NCBI GenBank assembly: GCA_014376805.1
Contig: JACMQU010000059.1
Location: 1-43,393, forward strand
Reading direction: 5' to 3'
Length of the DNA stretch: 43,393 nucleotides
Source: Bacteroidia bacterium
GTDB lineage: Bacteria > Bacteroidota > Bacteroidia > UKL13-3
Part shown: positions 17,156 through 25,278 of the stretch, in pieces
Position numbering within the stretch: the stretch's first letter is position 1
Layout: the number at the start of each line of letters is the position of its first letter
The notes under the pieces: model-generated
Databases searched by the model: none
The model's input: the letters and a program-made list of their open reading frames with translations, nothing else
Told to the model about the DNA's origin: nothing
Program-made: the position numbers and the translations under genes

Positions 17156-18445
17156 TTTAGCTTCTTCTGCCATAAAAGCTCTTAAAAATTCATTAGGCTT
17201 TAAACCATATTTTTTTACCCTTCTTCTTTTGCCTAACCATAAACTTTGAGGTACACTGTTTATACCTAATTTTTTGCTTAGTTCTTTACCCCCAAATGCC
17301 AGTAAATAATTTGGGTGTGCTTCTGATCCGAACATGCGGAGTTCATAGCTTTTATTTACATACAATACACAGATCACTTTTAAACGGTTGGTATCAATCT
17401 CTGCAATCTGTCTTAATATTAGTGTGTCTGATTGAAAATTTTTACTGGTATTGCTGCCAAAATATAAATAGACTTGTTTTTTTTTGTATTTAGTTAATTT
17501 AAATTTTTCGCCACGGGCAAGGGTTAATTTTATTTTTGGAACTTTTTTGCCTTCTTTAATTCTCCCAAATTCTACATCATCATTGCTGGCTTTAATTTTA
17601 ATAAATTGTCCGGTTGCATCAGCTTCCATAATCTGATAGAGTCTGCCGTTTTTTTCAAAATAATTGTTCTTGTCCTTTTTGGAGAACACTACAAAATTTA
17701 ACGGATTTGTTGCATCAAATACAGAATCATTACTGTTTACAAAAATTACTTTATCAAGTTCAGGATCATTATACAAACCATTAGAATTAGCATCATAAAG
17801 GGCGATTTTAAAAGACTCCTCATTAAGCTTTACAAAGCCTGAACGTGTTATATATCGCTGCTCCCGGTAAGTATATTCAAGACCCACAAATTTTCTTCCT
17901 TTATATGCCATTGAATAATATTCATCCATTTGTTTTTTGAACTCGAATTTTTGTCCAAACAATTTGTTTCGCGTAAGTGCAATTTTAATTTTACCATCCG
18001 GATAGTTTTTATTTGCCAGTTCAATCTCCACCGCAGGTTCATCAAAATAAGGAAGCGTATATTTGGGATCATCGTTAAAATCGAAATTCTGATTTTTATC
18101 TATTATAAGCTGGGGGTTTTTGCTGTAGGGATTGCAAACCAATACACTGATGTAACCCGGATTATATTCGTTTACAGAGCCGGTAAAAAAAAGATTGCCA
18201 TAGGCATAATCTTTATAACGCGGTGGTTTTTTTATAAGGATATTTTTAAGGGGTTTGCTGCCTTCAAAATCCATGCTTAAAATTGTATCCTGTTGCGTTA
18301 TAAAGAGTGCAAGAGTAATTTGATATTTATCAAACCGATCATCTTTTGCATACTGATACAAAGGTATAGTAAGGATACTATCGGCTTGAGCTAATAGTTG
18401 AATAGCAGAAAGGGAGCAACAAAGCAAAAAGATAAAGTTCTTCAT
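17150..18445 (-). CDS. exported protein with degenerate thioredoxin-like C-terminus
   Basis: ATG 18445 is chosen because it opens a signal peptide (MKNFIFLLCCSLSAIQLLAQ); an earlier in-frame ATG at 18478 only adds a polar prefix. The mature part contains two Asp/Asn-rich loops, DKNQNFDFNDDP and DANSNGLYNDPELD, that resemble calcium-binding loops of secreted proteins. From about residue 305, KVPKIKLTLARGEKFKLTKY then KQVYLYFGSNTSKNFQ and KLGINSVPQSLWL follow the outline of a TlpA/AhpC-like fold, including the VP of a cis-Pro loop, but CxxC is replaced by NTSKN, so no redox activity is expected. The gene is monocistronic and its function unknown. Confidence 0.75.
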   Translation of the reverse strand: MKNFIFLLCCSLSAIQLLAQADSILTIPLYQYAKDDRFDKYQITLALFITQQDTILSMDFEGSKPLKNILIKKPPRYKDYAYGNLFFTGSVNEYNPGYISVLVCNPYSKNPQLIIDKNQNFDFNDDPKYTLPYFDEPAVEIELANKNYPDGKIKIALTRNKLFGQKFEFKKQMDEYYSMAYKGRKFVGLEYTYREQRYITRSGFVKLNEESFKIALYDANSNGLYNDPELDKVIFVNSNDSVFDATNPLNFVVFSKKDKNNYFEKNGRLYQIMEADATGQFIKIKASNDDVEFGRIKEGKKVPKIKLTLARGEKFKLTKYKKKQVYLYFGSNTSKNFQSDTLILRQIAEIDTNRLKVICVLYVNKSYELRMFGSEAHPNYLLAFGGKELSKKLGINSVPQSLWLGKRRRVKKYGLKPNEFLRAFMAEEAKK

Positions 18446-18537
18446 ACTTGCCGAATGTATTAAATATTTCAATCTCAAAAAACAGGTAGCACTATAAATT
18501 TTTATAAGCTGTAAATTTTAAAAAGTATTAGCGCAAA

Positions 18538-18575
18538 AAAAATCCCGGATATACCATCGTATATGCGGGATTTTT
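18538..18575 (-). terminator. rho-independent terminator of the perR-ahpC operon
   Basis: AAAAATCCCG pairs with CGGGATTTTT, and inner ATATAC with GTATAT around CATC, with one mismatch. Eight A on the plus strand give the T run in the minus direction. It starts 13 nt beyond the ahpC stop. Confidence 0.75.
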
Positions 18576-18588
18576 ATACTTTTTAAAA

Positions 18589-19230
18589 TTAGTGCGAACC
18601 TAAGTATTGCGCTACACCGGCAGCAGTTGCAGGCATTGAATCTTTTCCCTGTTCCCAGTTTGCAGGACAAACTTCTCCTTTTTCTTCAAAGTATTGTAAA
18701 GCGTCAATCATACGTAAGGCCTCATCAATGTTTCTTCCTAAAGGCATATCATTTACAACCTGATGACGAACGGTACCTTCTTTATCAATAAGGAACAAGC
18801 CTCGGTAAGCTACTGCGTTTTCACCGTTGTCACCTATCCAGATAAGTTCATTGCTTTCATTATAATCATAACGCCCGGCAAGCACCCCGTAATTAGTTGT
18901 CACAGTTTTGTTTAAATCTGCTATTAACGGATATTCCACGCCTTGGATTCCTCCATCATTTTTAGGCGTATTTAACCAGGCCCAATGTGTAAATTTACTA
19001 TCTACTGAACAACCGATTACCTGCACATTGCGTGCTTCAAAATCTTTGATCCGATCTTGAAAAGCGATAAGTTCTGTTGGACATACGAAAGTAAAATCTA
19101 ACGGATAAAAGAATAACAGCACATGTTTGTTCCCTATGTACTGATTTAAAGTAAAATTTTCTTCAAACTCACCTTTTACAACTGCATCTGTGCTAAATGC
19201 CGGTGCTTTTTTCCCTACTAACATGCTCAT
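18589..19230 (-). CDS. ahpC: typical 2-Cys peroxiredoxin (AhpC)
   Basis: The 213-residue product has the peroxidatic motif DFTFVCPTE (C50) and the resolving cysteine near residue 188 in GEVCPANWEQGK, as in typical 2-Cys peroxiredoxins that work as decamers reducing peroxides in the cytoplasm. Its start overlaps the perR stop (ATGA), so translation is coupled and expression follows PerR. No AhpF is nearby; the reductant may be thioredoxin or a bacillithiol system, the latter in line with bshC at 25279-26877 (inference). Confidence 0.95.
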   Translation of the reverse strand: MSMLVGKKAPAFSTDAVVKGEFEENFTLNQYIGNKHVLLFFYPLDFTFVCPTELIAFQDRIKDFEARNVQVIGCSVDSKFTHWAWLNTPKNDGGIQGVEYPLIADLNKTVTTNYGVLAGRYDYNESNELIWIGDNGENAVAYRGLFLIDKEGTVRHQVVNDMPLGRNIDEALRMIDALQYFEEKGEVCPANWEQGKDSMPATAAGVAQYLGSH

Positions 19231-19685
19231 AATTTATTTTTAATTGATTTTGGTTTTTGTTTAAGTTTACGTGTTTCTCCATTAATATTAAGCTGAAAAT
19301 TTTTTATTTTAAAGTTTGAAATACCTTTTTTTTTCAAATAGGTTACGAGGATTTGTTCCAATTCAGGATCTTCATAATCGAATATTTTACCTGTTTTTTG
19401 GCAGTATAAATGAATGTGCTGATCCGTTCTTCCGTCATATCTAACTTTATCTTCTGTGCTCATAACTTTGCCGGCAAGGTTATGTTGTATAAGTGTTTCC
19501 AGTGTTTTGTATACTGTAGCGAGTGAGATACCGGGATTTTTTTTACCTATCTGCTCATAAAGTTCTTCAGCACTTGGGTGGTGTTTGAATTTTAACAAGG
19601 AATGATAAATTGCAAGCCTCGGCATGGTGGATTTTATTCCAAGCCTTCTGAAATCGTGCTGAAGATGTTCTAAGGTTATTTTCAA
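19227..19685 (-). CDS. perR: PerR-type peroxide-sensing Fur family repressor
   Basis: The 152-residue protein has the Fur winged helix (HHPSAEELYEQIGKKNPGIS, LATVYKTLETL). The regulatory metal site matches Bacillus PerR with every ligand shifted by one: H36, D84, H90, H92 and D103. An Asp at the last position is typical of PerR rather than Fur. The structural zinc site is not conserved: only C95 remains (YCQKTG where PerR has CxxC) and the C-terminal CxxC is absent. It should repress ahpC until iron-catalysed oxidation of the site histidines. It is the first gene of the operon; operators overlap its promoter. Confidence 0.9.
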   Translation of the reverse strand: MKITLEHLQHDFRRLGIKSTMPRLAIYHSLLKFKHHPSAEELYEQIGKKNPGISLATVYKTLETLIQHNLAGKVMSTEDKVRYDGRTDQHIHLYCQKTGKIFDYEDPELEQILVTYLKKKGISNFKIKNFQLNINGETRKLKQKPKSIKNKL

Positions 19686-19705
19686 TTTCTAATTAATAAT
19701 AATTC

Positions 19706-19757
19706 TTATCTGATAATTAATTGATTCAAAAATAATCAATGAAAAATAATTTTCAAA
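19706..19757 (-). promoter_or_regulatory. perR-ahpC promoter with overlapping operator-like inverted repeats
   Basis: On the minus strand TTTG (19757-19754), 19 nt, then TATTTTTG (19734-19727) is a full consensus promoter, with a leader of about 35 nt. An inverted repeat ATTGATT (19720-19726) / AATCAAT (19734-19740) brackets the -7 box. A second palindrome, TTATCTGATAA (19706-19716), sits just after the predicted transcription start and shares the TTAT...ATAA ends of the Per box. Both are good positions for PerR autorepression. Confidence 0.6.
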
Positions 19758-19807
19758 TTATTTTTTTTAATCATAGCTAGATCAGAATTAAAACCAACAA
19801 ATTTTAT

Positions 19808-21031
19808 TTACTGATTTTTAAACAATATACTACTATCGCCAAAACTCAAAAACCTGTAAGAATTAGTCAACGCGTGGGTATATATTTTTTCCCAGTCAGC
19901 ACCAACAAAAGCAGCTACTAAAAGTAACAATGTACTATTTGGCTGATGGAAGTTGGTAATAAGTACATCTGCGATTTTAAATTTATAACCGGGTGCAATT
20001 AAAATACTGGTAAACCCGGTTAATTCATCCATCCTGTTTTTCTTTAGGTTTTCCATAATTGCTTTAAATGCATCTACCGGTAAAAAATGATCTGGTAACT
20101 GATAAGCTTCCCATTGATGAAGATCCATTTGCGGTGCAGACTGCACGCCACTTAATAATTTTACACCATGCCAATATACACTTTCGAGCGTTCGTAAGGA
20201 AGTTGTGCCAACCGGAATTATTGGTTGATTGTTAACTAATGCATCAAAGATTTTTTCAAGGGTATTTAAGTTTACATAAATGCTTTCCCTGTGCATTTGA
20301 TGCCCTTCCATTAGAAGTGATTTTACTGGTTTAAAAGTTCCGGCACCTACATGCAAAGTGAGTTCGGCACTGCTAATATTTTTTTGTTGCAGTTGTTTTG
20401 TTAAACGTGTTGTAAAATGCAACCCCGCAGTGGGGGCCGCAACGGAGCCTTGCTCTTTTGCGAAAACTGTTTGGTAGCTGCTTTCATCGTCTTTATTAGC
20501 AGTTCGGTTAAGGTAAGGCGGTAAAGGTAATAACCCACTTTGCTGCAATAACTCACCAAAATTTATGGAGTCGTTATTCCATGAAAACTGAATGATTACA
20601 TAATCATCGGTTTGATCCATGAAAATTGCATTTAGCTGAATCTTTTTTTCTTTATAAATTATTTCTTTTTGCAGGATTTCTCTTTTCCATCTTTTGGCAT
20701 TTCCAACCAGGCATTTCCACGTGCAGTTAAGTGTGGAATTAAATGCTTCTCTGGCAGATTTATCTGCCGGTTCAAGGCAAAATATCTCAATAGTTGCGCC
20801 TGTCTTTTTTTGAAATAACAGGCGTGCGTGAATTACTTTGGTATTGTTAAACACCAACAATGAATTGTTCGAAATTATTTCCGGCAGTTCTAAAAACTGA
20901 TGGTCACTGATCTGTTTATTCTTATAAAATAATAACTTGCTTTCATCTCTGTTTTTTAAAGGGAAGCGTGCAATTTTATAATCAGGTAGCTCATAAAAAA
21001 AATCGTTAATGGAAAGATTTTTCGGATGCAT
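19808..21031 (-). CDS. queA: tRNA preQ1(34) S-adenosylmethionine ribosyltransferase-isomerase
   Basis: The product carries the QueA signatures FNNTKVIHARL near residue 63, AAPTAGLHFT, LHVGAGTFKPV, VGTTSLRTLES and ITNFHQPNSTLLLLVAAF. It transfers the ribosyl part of SAM to preQ1 at the tRNA wobble position to form epoxyqueuosine, the penultimate step of queuosine synthesis. At 407 residues it is longer than the usual 340-350, mostly from an insertion at about 95-165. It is separated by 49 nt from the upstream enoyl-CoA hydratase gene on the same strand and may be co-transcribed with it. Confidence 0.96.
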   Translation of the reverse strand: MHPKNLSINDFFYELPDYKIARFPLKNRDESKLLFYKNKQISDHQFLELPEIISNNSLLVFNNTKVIHARLLFQKKTGATIEIFCLEPADKSAREAFNSTLNCTWKCLVGNAKRWKREILQKEIIYKEKKIQLNAIFMDQTDDYVIIQFSWNNDSINFGELLQQSGLLPLPPYLNRTANKDDESSYQTVFAKEQGSVAAPTAGLHFTTRLTKQLQQKNISSAELTLHVGAGTFKPVKSLLMEGHQMHRESIYVNLNTLEKIFDALVNNQPIIPVGTTSLRTLESVYWHGVKLLSGVQSAPQMDLHQWEAYQLPDHFLPVDAFKAIMENLKKNRMDELTGFTSILIAPGYKFKIADVLITNFHQPNSTLLLLVAAFVGADWEKIYTHALTNSYRFLSFGDSSILFKNQ

Positions 21032-21080
21032 TTTATATTGGTCTGAACTTTTTTATTTTAATGGAATATAGAAAGGGAAA

Positions 21081-21860
21081 TCAGTATCCTTTAAATTCGG
21101 GTTTTCTTTTTTCAACAAAAGCTTTCATCCCTTCTTTCTGATCTTCACTGGCAAAACACATATAAAAGTTTTTGCGTTCAAAATTAAGCCCTTCCTGCAA
21201 GCCTGTATCAAATGTTTTGAGCACACTTTCTTTTGCCAGGCGAATAGCCACGGGACTCATTTGGGCAATTTCTTTGGCCATTTTTATGGCTTCATCGAGG
21301 TAGATTTCATCAGGAACTACTTTATTGATAAGACCTGCTTTTAAAGCTTCTTCAGCAGATAAAAAACGGCCGGTTAAAACCATTTCCATTGCCAACGCTT
21401 TTCCTACAACTCTTGTTAAGCGTTGCGTGCCACCGGCACCCGGCATAATACCCAGTTTAATTTCGGGCTGACCAAACCTGGCACTTTCAGCTGCAATGAT
21501 CAAATCGCAAGTCATGGCCAGTTCACAACCACCACCCAGGCAAAAGCCACTAACTGCGGCAATCACAGGCTTTTTTGTTTTCCTTATCTGATCCCATGTT
21601 TCGAATTGATCTATTTTGAGAAGATCTATCGGTGTTCGACTTTCCATTTGTTTGATATCTGCACCGGCAGCAAAAGCCTGTTCATTGCCCGTAATAATAA
21701 TACATCGCACTTCGTCATTTTCATCTAGTTCAGCTAGTGCTTGTTTCATTTCCAGCATTAGCTGTAAGTTGAGTGCATTAAGTTCTTTTGGCCTGTTTAA
21801 CTTCACCAAAGCAATATGTGGATGAAAGGCGGGATCAACCAATATAAATTGAAATTCCAT
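21081..21860 (-). CDS. enoyl-CoA hydratase
   Basis: ATG 21860 gives a normal 259-residue crotonase (MEFQFILVDPAFHPHIALVK); an upstream in-frame ATG at 21911 only adds a hydrophobic prefix and is rejected. Motifs are the CoA/oxyanion-hole loop AAGADIKQM, the second oxyanion strand SGFCLGGGCELAMTCD with the first catalytic Glu, and FGQPEIKLGIMPGAGGTQRL with the second catalytic Glu. With both Glu present it should hydrate 2-enoyl-CoAs in fatty-acid or amino-acid breakdown (similar to PaaF/FadB). It could feed the acyl-CoA pool that also concerns icmF, but the genes are far apart. Confidence 0.93.
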   Translation of the reverse strand: MEFQFILVDPAFHPHIALVKLNRPKELNALNLQLMLEMKQALAELDENDEVRCIIITGNEQAFAAGADIKQMESRTPIDLLKIDQFETWDQIRKTKKPVIAAVSGFCLGGGCELAMTCDLIIAAESARFGQPEIKLGIMPGAGGTQRLTRVVGKALAMEMVLTGRFLSAEEALKAGLINKVVPDEIYLDEAIKMAKEIAQMSPVAIRLAKESVLKTFDTGLQEGLNFERKNFYMCFASEDQKEGMKAFVEKRKPEFKGY

Positions 21861-22113
21861 AGTTGTTATTTGAATCAACAAAAAAACATAAAAATACGTG
21901 ATATTTAACACTTAAGTTTGTAGAAATAAACGAAAGTTATATATATTTTAACTGCAGCAGAAAGATAAATGTAGTGAAATGTAATTGTAGTTTTAGTTTT
22001 TTAAGTATAGCGGATTTAAAGAAATTTAACTTTTTAAAACCCTGTAATGCAGGAATACATGTTGGTATAAGCTATTATAATTATATAGAAATTAAAAACT
22101 TTGTATAAAGTTA

Positions 22114-22143
22114 TTGTTTTTACCAAATAAAAGCAGATATTTG
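22114..22143 (+). promoter_or_regulatory. promoter of the rpmB-rpmG-DUF4295 operon
   Basis: TTG (22114-22116), 19 nt, then GATATTTG (22136-22143), one mismatch from TAnnTTTG. The predicted start of transcription is about 20 nt before rpmB. Confidence 0.45.
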
Positions 22144-22169
22144 CAGTCCTTTTTGAAGAAAATAACGTC

Positions 22170-22400
22170 ATGAGAGTATGTGATTTAACGGGCAAGCGCC
22201 CAATGGTAGGTAATAATGTGTCTCACTCTAACCGTAAGACTAAAAGACGTTTTTACCCAAATTTACAGGAAAAGAAATTCTTTATTCCTGAAGAAAACAG
22301 GTGGATTACCCTTAAGGTATCTACAAAAGCAATTAAAACGATCAATAAAAAAGGTATAGCAGCCGTTTTAACTGATTATGTTCGTAACGGAAAAATATAA
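22170..22400 (+). CDS. rpmB: 50S ribosomal protein L28
   Basis: 76 residues with the L28 opening [20 protein letters not shown] and [15 protein letters not shown]. Only one cysteine is present, so it is the zinc-free form. It is first in a three-gene operon. Confidence 0.97.
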   Translation: MRVCDLTGKRPMVGNNVSHSNRKTKRRFYPNLQEKKFFIPEENRWITLKVSTKAIKTINKKGIAAVLTDYVRNGKI

Positions 22401-22416
22401 GTAGGAGAAAAAAGCA

Positions 22417-22599
22417 ATGGCAAGAAAAGGCAACCGTATACAGGTAATATTGGAGTGCACCGAGCACAAAAATACTGATATGCCCGGAACATCGAGGTAT
22501 ATAACAACCAAAAACCGTAAAAATACCACAGAAAGAATTGAGTTAAAAAAATACAACCCAATTCTGAAAAAGAAAACTGTTCACAAAGAAATTAAATAA
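22417..22599 (+). CDS. rpmG: 50S ribosomal protein L33
   Basis: 60 residues: [20 protein letters not shown], then [20 protein letters not shown]. This is L33 without the CxxC pairs of the zinc form. It starts 16 nt after rpmB. Confidence 0.97.
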   Translation: MARKGNRIQVILECTEHKNTDMPGTSRYITTKNRKNTTERIELKKYNPILKKKTVHKEIK

Positions 22600-22606
22600 T
22601 TAAATC

Positions 22607-22759
22607 ATGGCAAAGAAAGTAGTTGCAACATTAAAAACTGCCGCAGGTAAAGACTATGCGAAGGTTTACAGAGCTGTTAAAAATGCTAAAGGCTCTTACT
22701 CATTTAAATCGGAAATTGTTCCTAACGAAAACGTAAAAAGTTACTTTGTAAAAAAGTAA
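22607..22759 (+). CDS. DUF4295 small basic protein
   Basis: A 50-residue frame reads MAKKVVATLKTAAGKDYAKV, then YRAVKNAKGSYSFKSEIVPN and a C-terminus ending SYFVKK. I recognise this as DUF4295, a Bacteroidota-specific small protein nearly always encoded between rpmG and ftsY. The basic composition and position in a ribosomal protein operon suggest a ribosome-associated role (inference). It starts 7 nt after the rpmG stop and is followed by a terminator. Confidence 0.92.
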   Translation: MAKKVVATLKTAAGKDYAKVYRAVKNAKGSYSFKSEIVPNENVKSYFVKK

Positions 22760-22781
22760 TTTTAAATTGATATGAAAGTAT

Positions 22782-22817
22782 AAAAAGCATTCTGTATTAA
22801 GCAGGGTGCTTTTTTTG
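22782..22817 (+). terminator. rho-independent terminator of the rpmB operon
   Basis: AAAAAGCA pairs with TGCTTTTT, extended inward by two T-G wobbles and CTG/CAG, followed by a T run. It lies 22 nt after the DUF4295 stop. Confidence 0.8.
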
Positions 22818-22993
22818 TTTATTGAGTTTGTCTTTAATGAACTTTAGTTGTGCGGTAGTAAACATTTTGCTGCCAAAATTTAGCAAGATGAAGCGATAAG
22901 TGTTCTGCACTTTATTTCGCACTTTATGCCTGAGATCATTTTTAAGCAAACTCCATCTAATATTTACAGACGCTAATAATATAAGTCTCGATA

Positions 22994-23947
22994 ATGGGAA
23001 TTTTTAGTTTTTTTAGTAAAGAGAAAAAGGAAAAACTCGATCAGGGCCTTGAAAAGACCAAGACAAGTTTATTTGAAAAAATAAGCAAAGCAATGGTTGG
23101 CAAAAGTGCAGTTGATGATAATTTTTTAGATGAACTGGAAGAGATTCTGGTAACCAGTGATGTTGGAATTGAAACTACGCTGAAAATTATTGAGCGTCTG
23201 CAAAAAAGGGTTTCAATTGATAAATACATTGGCATTTCTGAACTGAATATTTTGTTGCGTTCAGAAATAATAAAACTGCTGGAAGAGAATACCTCTTCTA
23301 TACCTGCATCATTTGATGATATTGGGGGTAAAAAGCCTTATGTTGTTATGGTGGTTGGAGTAAATGGAGTTGGTAAAACAACCACCATTGGTAAGATGGC
23401 AAACCAATATAAAAAAGCCGGTAAGATAGTGGTGCTCGGTGCTGCTGATACTTTTAGAGCAGCAGCGGTAGAACAACTAAAAATCTGGGGCAGTAGAAAT
23501 GACGTTCCTGTTATATCTCATGGCATGAATACAGACCCCGCTTCAGTGGCATATGATACCATTAAGCAAGCTATTGAACTCAATGCTGATGTTGTGATTA
23601 TTGATACAGCAGGGAGGCTTCATAACAAGATAGGTTTGATGAATGAACTTACAAAAATTAAAAGGGTAATGGAAAAAATTATTCCGGATGCTCCTCATGA
23701 AATTTTACTGGTACTGGATGCAAGTACCGGACAGAATGCATTTGAACAGGCTAAACATTTTACTGCTGCAACGGATGTAAATGCACTTGCTTTAACAAAA
23801 CTTGATGGAACGGCAAAAGGAGGTGTAGTTATTGGTGTTGCAGATCAGTTTAAAATACCTGTAAAATATATTGGCGTTGGAGAAGGAATTGACGATTTAC
23901 AATTGTTTGATAAAACAGAATTCGTTGATTCGCTGTTTAAAAAATAA
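22994..23947 (+). CDS. ftsY: signal recognition particle receptor FtsY
   Basis: 317 residues: a short N domain (KTKTSLFEKISKAMVG, DELEEILVTSDVG), then the G domain with G1 GVNGVGKTTT (122-131), DTFRAAAVEQL, DTAGRLHNK, TKLDGTAKGG and the closing VGEGIDDL. It is the membrane docking GTPase for the SRP-ribosome complex. The acidic A domain of enterobacterial FtsY is absent, as usual in Bacteroidota. It follows the rpmB operon terminator by about 175 nt, so it has its own promoter, and it is followed after 5 nt by rimO. Confidence 0.97.
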   Translation: MGIFSFFSKEKKEKLDQGLEKTKTSLFEKISKAMVGKSAVDDNFLDELEEILVTSDVGIETTLKIIERLQKRVSIDKYIGISELNILLRSEIIKLLEENTSSIPASFDDIGGKKPYVVMVVGVNGVGKTTTIGKMANQYKKAGKIVVLGAADTFRAAAVEQLKIWGSRNDVPVISHGMNTDPASVAYDTIKQAIELNADVVIIDTAGRLHNKIGLMNELTKIKRVMEKIIPDAPHEILLVLDASTGQNAFEQAKHFTAATDVNALALTKLDGTAKGGVVIGVADQFKIPVKYIGVGEGIDDLQLFDKTEFVDSLFKK

Positions 23948-23952
23948 AAAAT

Positions 23953-25266
23953 TTGAAGACCAGGACACTAAAAAAAGATAAAGTGAACATTATTACATTG
24001 GGATGTTCGAAAAATATTGTTGATAGTGAAGTTTTATACGGCCAGTTAAAGGCAAATGAATTTGATGTAACGCATGAATCAGAAAATGATGATGCCAATA
24101 TTGTAATTATTAATACCTGTGGTTTTATAGACAATGCAAAAGAAGAAAGTATCAATACAATAATACGTTGGGCGGAAGCAAAACAGGCGGGAGAAATTGA
24201 TAAGTTATTTGTAACCGGATGCCTTTCTCAAAGGTATATGCCCGATTTGCAAAAAGAAATTCCGGAAGTAGATAAATATTTTGGTACAACACATTTACCT
24301 CAGTTATTAAAAACAATAGGTGCAGATTACAAGCATGAATTGATAGGTGAACGCGTAATTACTACTCCCGGACATTATGCCTATTTAAAAATTTCTGAAG
24401 GATGCGACAGACCTTGTTCGTTTTGCGCTATTCCAATCATGCGTGGGAAACATATTTCTAAATCTTTTGAGCAAATTGAAACAGAAGTAAAGCATCTTGT
24501 AAAACACGGAACGAAAGAAATTTTATTAATAGCGCAAGACAGTACATTCTACGGACTTGATTTATATGGTGAGCGCAAACTTGCAGAATTGTTACGCCGT
24601 ATTTCTGATATAGATGGTGTTGAATGGATCAGGTTACACTATGCTTATCCATCTCAGTTTCCATTAGATGCTTTGGAGGTGATGGCTGAACGCAAAAATA
24701 TTTGCAAGTATATTGATATCCCGTTGCAACATGTAAGTGATAATATGCTTAAAATCATGCGTAGGGGCATAACCCGCAAACGCACAGAAGAGTTGGTTCA
24801 AACCATACGGGAAAAGGTACCGGGTATAGCTATAAGAACTACCTTGATTGCAGGACACCCGGGAGAGACACAACAGGATTTTGAAGACCTGTGTGATTTT
24901 GTAAGAATTAATCGTTTTGATCGCCTGGGGATTTTTACCTATAGCCATGAAGAAGGAACACATGCAGGCAAATTATCTGATGATGTACCTCAGGAAGTTA
25001 AAGAAGAAAGAGCCGCTATTATAATGGAAATTCAACAGGAAATTTCGACAGAGATAAATAAGTTAAAAGTAGGTAAAACGTTACGGGTATTATTTGATAG
25101 AAAAGAAGGAGGTTATTACATCGGCAGAACGGAGTTTGATAGCCCTGAAGTAGATAACGAAGTACTTGTTGATGCAAAAATAAATTTTGTGAGAATTGGA
25201 GATTTCGCAAATGTATTAATTGAAAGTGCGGAAGATTTTGATTTATATGGTAGTGTAATTTCTTAA
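23953..25266 (+). CDS. rimO: ribosomal protein S12 methylthiotransferase RimO (TTG start)
   Basis: The 437-residue product has the UPF0004 cysteines C18, C56 and C90, the radical-SAM cluster C151/C155/C158 (SEGCDRPCSFCAI), and a TRAM domain at the C-terminus. It adds a methylthio group to the conserved Asp of S12. The start is TTG at 23953: no ATG lies between the preceding in-frame stop (23938-23940) and this codon, the next ATG would delete the first cysteines, and relatives begin MKTKTLKKDK. It starts 5 nt after ftsY, consistent with one transcript and coupled expression. Confidence 0.94.
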   Translation: MKTRTLKKDKVNIITLGCSKNIVDSEVLYGQLKANEFDVTHESENDDANIVIINTCGFIDNAKEESINTIIRWAEAKQAGEIDKLFVTGCLSQRYMPDLQKEIPEVDKYFGTTHLPQLLKTIGADYKHELIGERVITTPGHYAYLKISEGCDRPCSFCAIPIMRGKHISKSFEQIETEVKHLVKHGTKEILLIAQDSTFYGLDLYGERKLAELLRRISDIDGVEWIRLHYAYPSQFPLDALEVMAERKNICKYIDIPLQHVSDNMLKIMRRGITRKRTEELVQTIREKVPGIAIRTTLIAGHPGETQQDFEDLCDFVRINRFDRLGIFTYSHEEGTHAGKLSDDVPQEVKEERAAIIMEIQQEISTEINKLKVGKTLRVLFDRKEGGYYIGRTEFDSPEVDNEVLVDAKINFVRIGDFANVLIESAEDFDLYGSVIS

Positions 25267-25278
25267 ATAAGTATTGTA

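Noticed and set aside
21861..21911. Hydrophobic N-terminal extension of enoyl-CoA hydratase
   Set aside because: Crotonases start near MEFQFILVD; the extension is untypical and a cytoplasmic enzyme needs no signal.
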